Assembly: GCA_022567365.1 (NCBI GenBank)
Contig: JADFHG010000123.1
Coordinates: 1 to 8,854 of the forward strand
Length of the DNA: 8,854 nucleotides
Direction of reading: 5' to 3'
Source: Planctomycetota bacterium
Lineage (GTDB): Bacteria; Planctomycetota; Phycisphaerae; UBA1845
A program made the position numbers and the translations under genes. Shown one piece after another: positions 4,738 to 8,854 of the stretch. Below the pieces are notes generated by a model. That model saw only the letters and a program-made list of their open reading frames with translations, ran no database searches and was not told where the DNA came from. The stretch's first letter is position 1; every line of letters begins with the position of its first letter.

Positions 4738-7700
4738 TCAACCAGTGTGAACCCACCGCCGGCCATCGAGTTTGATACCATACTCCGCGAGCCTTGCCGC
4801 AATTGGTGTCAGAACGTCCGTGATCTGCTCCATCCGATTATCGAGGGACGCCAGCTTCTCATGCACCTCCGCGATCGCGGCCTCCACGCTCCGACGCTCG
4901 CCGGCGATTTTCTGAACTTCCTTGCTCCGACGATCGCCCGAACCTCCCGCCCGCCCGCGCGTCCCGCGTCGCGCTCGCCGGCCAACCGGCTTGCCGGCGA
5001 GCCGCCGGACCCGTTCAATGAGCAGTTTCTCGCGGGCGACCAGCTCGGCCAATTCGTGTTTGGCCTTCGTTCGCTGGGCGTCCCACTTCATCCACTCCTC
5101 CAGCAGCACAAGCGCCGTAAGATCCTGATCGTTGAACCGCACGGCCACGTCGGCGAGGTCCGCGGGCAAACCCGTTGGCCGGGGCAGTTGGCCGGCTTGC
5201 TCCTCGAGTCGCCCGATGATTTGATCAATGGCTGTGCCCTCGTCCGGCTCATCCGGATCAAGTCGATCGAGCAGACGGGCGAGCCGATACGACTCGTCGA
5301 ATCGCCCGTCCCGTATGGCCTCGGTAGCCAAACGAACGAGGGGCGTCTTCAGCGCGTCCCTAAGCGCGATCGCGTCGCGGTACTCAGGCCGGAGACGGAG
5401 GATTCCCACGCAGACATTCGCGGACGTTACGTGGTCTCCCGCGTCGTGTGCCTGACGCGCCGCGCCAAGGAGCCCACCATTGGGGTGTCTACGCGGGAGA
5501 CGCCCAGGGACGCGCGGCACCGCAGCCGCAGCAATCTCAACGTAGCGCCAGGTGAGCAGGTTGAACAGGATCGCACGACTCTGTTCTTTGGTGTATGCGG
5601 CGGTCCGGAAGAGGTAGTGACCCGTCGCCGTCGCGAGAAGATCGACCGGAAAGTGAACCGCGGCAACTCGCCCGTCAATCAGGAGGGCAGTGATCTCTAC
5701 GGCGGTATTCCGCCTTCCGGTACCCACTGCGTCCGGCGGCGACGGCGCATGCATCCACCGGCCAACCGGCTTGCCGGCGGCCAATGAAACCCCACGAAGC
5801 ACGGGATGATCCGAATCCAGTCGTGCGATCGTACCGCCTGAGCGTTTCGACAGATTCTGGAGAAGCCGCCCCGCGGACACTGAGAATTCCGCCGATCCGC
5901 CGGCGCTCTCCATCAACAGAAACCCGCCGCCACGCAGTTGCTCGGCGAGTTCGCCGATGGCCCCGTCGTTCAGTCGCAAGGCCCTCGTGCCGGATAGGTG
6001 AATGATGTCGGCGCGATCGGACGAAGCGCCGATGTCAATCAGTGACACACCGGTCGCATTCGAGAAAAGTCGTCCCATACGCTCCCACCGTTGGATCCGC
6101 CCGCGCAAGCCCGATTCGGCGATGGTCGCGACCGTCAGATATCCGATTGGGACGGCGCTGGGACCGACGTCCTCGCGGGCGCGAAGTCTCTTGGGAAGTC
6201 TCGCGTATTGGGGCGCCGCGTACGCCCTCAAGTTGCCCATGAGGTGAAACATCGCCGGGTGTCTGAGATGAAGATTCTGATGCCACGCACCGGCTATGTC
6301 CTTCGGCAGCAGAATGACGCAGGTCCGCAATCCGTCATCCATTCCTTGCACTTCGAACGGCGCCGACCACGCGGGATCGCCGCGACCGTGGACCGAGCTA
6401 AACAGCGGATGATCGGGCGCGAGGTGCTCAAAGACCCATCCGCGATCAGCGAAGAGGCGCTCGAAGGTCTCGCGAAACGCCAACGCGAAGCGTGCACTGC
6501 TCTTGTCCGCGTGACCGACGATGGTCCCGCCGGCGTCGACGTACTCCCTCAACCGGTGCCGCCCAGCGGCGTTGAGATCGAGCGACGTCGCCCCGCTGAT
6601 GAGCAGGATCGGTGCGTCGAGAAGGTCGTGCAGGGGAGCGCCGGCGCCGACGATCTGCCATTTATAGATGCGCTCATGCCGCTCGCTGAGCCAACGTGTG
6701 AGAAAATGCAAATCGCGATAGTAGTAGTTCCACCGGTGGTCGTGGCCGTACTCGAGTTTGTTGAAAAGGACCGCAGCCCGACCGTACGTCAGGAACAACA
6801 GGGCGAACGCGGCATCGGTAGTGTTCCCCGGCTTGGAATCGATCGAGTCGACGCCTGCGCGGTACCAGTCCGTCGAGCCGATGTACTTGCGCCCCCCCGC
6901 GACGCCAAGGCGTTCCAGCCCGAAGAGCTGGTATGGCCCTCCGACGAGAATCGCACGTTCGCTCAGCCAAGCCATACCGCGCTGCGCCGCCCGCAGGGTG
7001 CGATCAAGCCGCACCCGATGCCGCCCACTCGACGGCACGCCACGCAGCGCGCGGTATCGCGGTTCGCGTTTCGCGAGCAGTTGCGCCAGCGTCACGTACA
7101 GCGTGTTGACCCCGGCCGTCGTCATCGTCACCGTCCCGCGCCTGGAATCGGCGTAGGCCCAACTCCCGTCGTCGCGCTGGTGGCTTAGCCAGTGATCGCT
7201 TACGCGCTCCCAATACTCTCGTGAAACCTCTCCCGACGCGCCTTCGGCCGACCAGACGCCCAGCACGCCGAATTGCGTGCAGGAATGATCGCCGCCGAGA
7301 CCGTCGCGATCATAGCCGTAGTAGCCGTCCGGTTTCATGGCCCGCACGAGCCAATCCGTGTCACGCTGGAGCAGACGGCTGAATTCCTGCCGCCGTTTGT
7401 GGTCCACATCGCTCATTGCGAGGTGCGCCCAGACCGCGGCGCGCAGGCTGCGGCTGTACGTCCCGGGCAGCGGATGTTCCTCGAGATACGCCACCGCACC
7501 TTCGATGACTGGATCGTGCCAAGGCACGCCGGCGGTCAAAAGAGCGAGCGTCACCAGGGCCGTGACGCCTCCGGAGTGGACGCCGCGCCGTTCTCCCATG
7601 AAGCTCCCCGCCTCGGGGGCGGACTCGGGTCGTTGGGCGGACTCGAGCTGCTCGACCAACCCCGAGATGATCGAATCGACTTCCGCATCGGTGCGGGGCA

Positions 7701-7854
7701 CCGCGTCGGCAAATACCGCAACCGGTTCGAATCCCGCAAGTATCGACGCAATGCAGAGCCCGCACACGCCAATGCACAATCGACGCGCGAATGGCCGTGG
7801 GCGCGATTGCACCGAATAGAAAGTGTAACCGGATTGAGAATGAGGCATGCACAT
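4738..7854 (-). CDS. Exported terpenoid-cyclase-fold / DUF4159-type multidomain protein
   Basis: The function is unknown. Numbering is from ATG 7854 (1038 residues). A signal or anchor lies at about 18-49: basic RPRPFARR, hydrophobic LCIGVCGLCIASILAG, and an AVFA cleavage-like end. Residues about 55-390 resemble the alpha-barrel of prenyltransferase/squalene-cyclase-like proteins (GGVTALVTLALLTAG, KPDGYYGYDRDG, QRDDGSWAY, TTAGVNTLY); I see no cyclase DxDD motif, so catalysis is doubtful. Residues about 415-546 match DUF4159 (LLISGATSLDL, REYVDAGGTIVGHAD, DHPLFSSV, VILLPKDIAGAWHQN). Residues about 566-771 look like a second, diverged copy (YLTVATIAE, EQLRGGGFLLME, DHPVLRGV). A TPR-like stretch (about 795-870) and an interrupted coiled coil (about 905-1020) follow. 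GTG 7941 would extend it by 29 residues to 11 bases from the tpx stop; I prefer the ATG because the extra residues precede the signal. Cotranscription with tpx is possible. Two dispersed repeats encode AGKPVGR at 693-699 and 953-959. Confidence 0.85.
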   Translation of the reverse strand: MCMPHSQSGYTFYSVQSRPRPFARRLCIGVCGLCIASILAGFEPVAVFADAVPRTDAEVDSIISGLVEQLESAQRPESAPEAGSFMGERRGVHSGGVTALVTLALLTAGVPWHDPVIEGAVAYLEEHPLPGTYSRSLRAAVWAHLAMSDVDHKRRQEFSRLLQRDTDWLVRAMKPDGYYGYDRDGLGGDHSCTQFGVLGVWSAEGASGEVSREYWERVSDHWLSHQRDDGSWAYADSRRGTVTMTTAGVNTLYVTLAQLLAKREPRYRALRGVPSSGRHRVRLDRTLRAAQRGMAWLSERAILVGGPYQLFGLERLGVAGGRKYIGSTDWYRAGVDSIDSKPGNTTDAAFALLFLTYGRAAVLFNKLEYGHDHRWNYYYRDLHFLTRWLSERHERIYKWQIVGAGAPLHDLLDAPILLISGATSLDLNAAGRHRLREYVDAGGTIVGHADKSSARFALAFRETFERLFADRGWVFEHLAPDHPLFSSVHGRGDPAWSAPFEVQGMDDGLRTCVILLPKDIAGAWHQNLHLRHPAMFHLMGNLRAYAAPQYARLPKRLRAREDVGPSAVPIGYLTVATIAESGLRGRIQRWERMGRLFSNATGVSLIDIGASSDRADIIHLSGTRALRLNDGAIGELAEQLRGGGFLLMESAGGSAEFSVSAGRLLQNLSKRSGGTIARLDSDHPVLRGVSLAAGKPVGRWMHAPSPPDAVGTGRRNTAVEITALLIDGRVAAVHFPVDLLATATGHYLFRTAAYTKEQSRAILFNLLTWRYVEIAAAAVPRVPGRLPRRHPNGGLLGAARQAHDAGDHVTSANVCVGILRLRPEYRDAIALRDALKTPLVRLATEAIRDGRFDESYRLARLLDRLDPDEPDEGTAIDQIIGRLEEQAGQLPRPTGLPADLADVAVRFNDQDLTALVLLEEWMKWDAQRTKAKHELAELVAREKLLIERVRRLAGKPVGRRARRGTRGRAGGSGDRRSKEVQKIAGERRSVEAAIAEVHEKLASLDNRMEQITDVLTPIAARLAEYGIKLDGRRWVHTG
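4978..4997 (-). repeat. Dispersed palindromic repeat, copy 2 (inside a CDS)
   Basis: This is an exact 20-bp core on the minus strand, in the coding direction of the DUF4159-type gene, read in frame as AGKPVGR. It falls between two coiled-coil-like helices in a locally Arg/Gly-rich insert (RRARRGTRGRAGGSGDRR), where an insertion would be tolerated. Confidence 0.85.
5163..5182 (+). repeat. Degenerate copy of the dispersed repeat (inside a CDS)
   Basis: It matches the 20-base core at 17 positions, in antisense orientation within the DUF4159-type gene, and is read as PRPTGLPA. A further partial motif GTTGGCCGG follows at 5187-5195, repeating 5174-5182, which suggests an older insertion that has decayed or been locally duplicated. 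Confidence 0.55.
5758..5777 (-). repeat. Dispersed palindromic repeat, copy 3 (inside a CDS)
   Basis: This is an exact 20-bp core on the minus strand, again read in frame as AGKPVGR in the DUF4159-type gene, just after DHPVLRGVSL of the second DUF4159-like domain. Its flanks (CCG before the core and TG after it, in repeat orientation) match the two intergenic copies near 8600 and 8760, extending identity to about 25 bases. Confidence 0.85.
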
Positions 7855-7860
7855 TGCCGA

Positions 7861-7879
7861 GACTCGATTGTAACGAGTC
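7861..7879. promoter_or_regulatory. Dyad enclosing a -10-like hexamer upstream of the DUF4159-type gene
   Basis: GACTCG (7861-7866) and CGAGTC (7874-7879) form a perfect 6-bp inverted repeat around 7 bases. On the minus strand the loop contains TACAAT (7872-7867), a good -10 hexamer, though no convincing -35 lies 16-18 bases upstream. It ends six bases before ATG 7854. It could be an operator or promoter of the DUF4159-type gene, or an RNA hairpin between tpx and that gene. Confidence 0.3.
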
Positions 7880-7952
7880 GCCGGCGGGAGGTGTGCCGCG
7901 TGCGGATCGTCCGCCCCTGTTTCCGTCAGCACGCGCGCCACCGGCCGGTAGG

Positions 7953-8465
7953 CTACCCCGCGAGGCTTCGGGCGGTCTTCAAGACCGCGTCATAATCGGG
8001 ATGATCCGCAATCTCCGGGACGTATTCCGCGTATCGAATCGTCCCTTTCGCGTCGAGCACGAATACCGCCCGGCACTCGACGCGCAGCTCCGGCACCAAC
8101 GTGCCGAATGCCCGACCGAAACTTGTGTCCATGTGGTCACTCAGGACACGCATACGCTCCGGGTCGATGCCCTCGGTCCCGCAGAAACGGGCCATACCCG
8201 TGGGCAGGTCGCAGCTCACGGTGTAAAAATCGACGTTCGGCAAATTGGCGGCTTCTTCGTTGAAGCGCTTGGTCTGCTGGGCGCAGACCGGCGTATCCAA
8301 CGACGGAACCACGCTGAGTATCCGCGTCTTGCCGTTGGTTTCGCTGATTTTGAGGGTGTCGACAAGCGTCTTCTTCAGGGTTGCATCCGGGGCAGGGTCA
8401 CCAGGTTTGAGTTCCGGTCCCTCCAGCGCCAGGGGTTTTCCTTTGAGCGTGCACGATCTGGTCAA
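7953..8465 (-). CDS. tpx: Thiol peroxidase Tpx (atypical 2-Cys peroxiredoxin)
   Basis: Tpx reduces hydrogen peroxide and organic hydroperoxides using a peroxidatic cysteine that forms an intramolecular disulfide with a resolving cysteine, recycled by thioredoxin. From the TTG start the protein has 170 residues, normal for the family. The peroxidatic Cys61 lies in PSLDTPVC with Thr58 three residues earlier, and the resolving Cys95 lies in ARFCGTEG; both numbers coincide with E. coli Tpx Cys61 and Cys95, which supports this start. Other family features are KPGDPAPDATL (20-30), SCDLP (84-88), RAVFVLD (132-138) and the C-terminal EIADHPDYDAVL. An in-frame GTG at 8531 would add 22 unconserved residues and lacks a ribosome binding site. 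The protein has no signal peptide, so it is cytoplasmic, unlike the exported product encoded downstream. Confidence 0.95.
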   Translation of the reverse strand: MTRSCTLKGKPLALEGPELKPGDPAPDATLKKTLVDTLKISETNGKTRILSVVPSLDTPVCAQQTKRFNEEAANLPNVDFYTVSCDLPTGMARFCGTEGIDPERMRVLSDHMDTSFGRAFGTLVPELRVECRAVFVLDAKGTIRYAEYVPEIADHPDYDAVLKTARSLAG

Positions 8466-8472
8466 TTTCGGG

Positions 8473-8477
8473 CCTCC
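8473..8477 (-). promoter_or_regulatory. Ribosome binding site fixing the TTG start of tpx
   Basis: GGAGG on the minus strand lies seven bases before TTG (8465-8463). This strong site at ideal spacing, with the homology starting immediately afterwards, makes TTG the start rather than the upstream in-frame GTG at 8531. Confidence 0.75.
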
Positions 8478-8487
8478 GTCGAGTCCA

Positions 8488-8516
8488 ATTGTAATTAAAC
8501 GTCGGCGTTTTCGGCA
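8488..8516 (-). promoter_or_regulatory. Candidate promoter for tpx
   Basis: On the minus strand TACAAT (8493-8488) is a five-of-six -10 match inside a short AT-rich island (8485-8499). TGCCGA (8516-8511) sits 17 bases upstream as a weak -35. Transcription would start near 8481, giving a short leader with the GGAGG site. The poor -35 could mean dependence on an activator or another sigma factor. Confidence 0.4.
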
Positions 8517-8586
8517 GGACGCCGTCCGCACTGGCGTTACTCACCTCAAGACGGCGAGGATAGGGCATGCGATAATGCCGGTCAAT

Positions 8587-8613
8587 AACCGCCGGCAAGC
8601 CGGTTGGCCGGTG
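8587..8613 (+). repeat. Dispersed palindromic repeat, copy 4 (intergenic)
   Basis: The exact core lies at 8592-8611. Flanking AACCG before and TG after are shared with copy 5, giving 27 identical bases. The core can fold as a hairpin, with CCGGCAA pairing to TTGGCCGG with one bulged G around a GCCGG loop. Confidence 0.85.
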
Positions 8614-8748
8614 CCGGTATCTCAGGCCGGTACGGATCCGATTCGACACCTTGACGGGACATCTGGCCCCGACGTACCATTGAGTGCGCCCGCACTGCTG
8701 GCGAACGAAGTACGGTGCGTGGCGGGTAGAATGGCTCGACCGCCGTCG

Positions 8749-8775
8749 AACCGCCGGCAAGCCGGTTGGCCGGTG
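8749..8775 (+). repeat. Dispersed palindromic repeat, copy 5 (intergenic)
   Basis: It is identical over 27 bases to copy 4, in the same orientation and 162 bases away. The exact core lies at 8754-8773. The flanks beyond the 27 bases differ, so the element boundary seems to be close to these ends. Confidence 0.85.
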
Positions 8776-8854
8776 ATGTGGACGTGGCTTGTGTTTCGAC
8801 GACACCGCACTGATCCGACGCGATGTGGCTTGCCCGGTCCCGGCTACCGCATGG

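Larger units (their letters stand above)
8517..8854. other. Non-coding region with two repeat copies; no gene recognised
   Basis: Upstream of tpx I find no ORF with recognisable homology. Minus-strand ORFs at 8398-8805 and 8622-8810 contain the repeat translated as HRPTGLPAV and are judged spurious. On the plus strand an ATG at 8776 opens a frame that reaches the window edge (26 codons), but it has no ribosome binding site. Its content is dominated by the two repeat copies and a short direct repeat GCCGGTA (8613-8619, 8626-8632). Confidence 0.5.

Noticed and set aside
4696..5787. 363-codon plus-strand ORF
   Set aside because: It is a shadow of the C-terminal part of the DUF4159-type gene, with no recognisable domain. 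The same applies to the ORF at 6091-7188.
7724..7734. GGTTCGAATCC, a perfect tRNA T-arm-like sequence
   Set aside because: No acceptor, D-arm or anticodon stems can be built around it, and it encodes part of the signal peptide of the DUF4159-type protein.
8587..8775. Possible CRISPR array from two identical 27-base repeats
   Set aside because: There are only two copies 135 bases apart, no regular spacers, no cas genes, and further copies lie scattered inside genes.
8398..8805. 135-codon minus-strand ORF containing two HRPTGLPAV segments
   Set aside because: The repeated segment is just the translated DNA repeat, and the ORF overlaps the tpx start region in another frame.

Overview
The window looks like a piece of a high-GC (about 60% by eye) bacterial chromosome, most probably from a planctomycete-type lineage. 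This is inferred from the very large secreted protein combining a terpenoid-cyclase-like barrel with DUF4159-type domains, an architecture I associate with Planctomycetes, and from a secreted Arg/Ser-rich, His/Gly/Tyr-rich TPR protein. No transposase, phage, CRISPR, rRNA or tRNA gene is visible, so the core genes look like ordinary housekeeping content.

Layout. Positions 1-529 hold no convincing gene, only a strong hairpin at 91-127. A good sigma70-type promoter (530-558) precedes a plus-strand group: xerD (651-1574, site-specific tyrosine recombinase), a 50-codon basic peptide ORF with an excellent ribosome binding site (1603-1755, new call), and queF (1763-2137, preQ0 reductase of queuosine synthesis). 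The 215-bp convergent gap 2138-2352 carries nested inverted repeats. Everything beyond it is on the minus strand. Read in the direction of transcription it is tpx (8465-7953, thiol peroxidase with a TTG start), the giant secreted cyclase-fold/DUF4159 protein (7854-4738), an AT-rich 162-bp gap with a promoter and a dyad over its -10 element, and the secreted low-complexity TPR protein (4572-2353). Positions 8517-8854 have no recognisable gene but hold two copies of a dispersed repeat.

The most unusual signal is a short dispersed palindrome-like repeat, core CCGGCAAGCCGGTTGGCCGG. It occurs five times exactly or nearly so (3075-3093, 4978-4997, 5758-5777, 8592-8611, 8754-8773), in both orientations. 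A clear degenerate copy lies at 5163-5182 and a composite relative at 91-127. Three of the good copies and the degenerate one lie inside protein-coding genes without breaking the frame; two in one gene encode the same heptapeptide AGKPVGR. This resembles the behaviour of the palindromic elements that insert into genes of Rickettsia, but the sequence is different and I do not recognise it as a named family.

Functionally, xerD (chromosome dimer resolution), queF (tRNA modification) and tpx (peroxide defence) are independent housekeeping functions. The two large exported proteins are of unknown role; both are multi-domain, carry TPR-like segments, and probably act in or beyond the cytoplasmic membrane.
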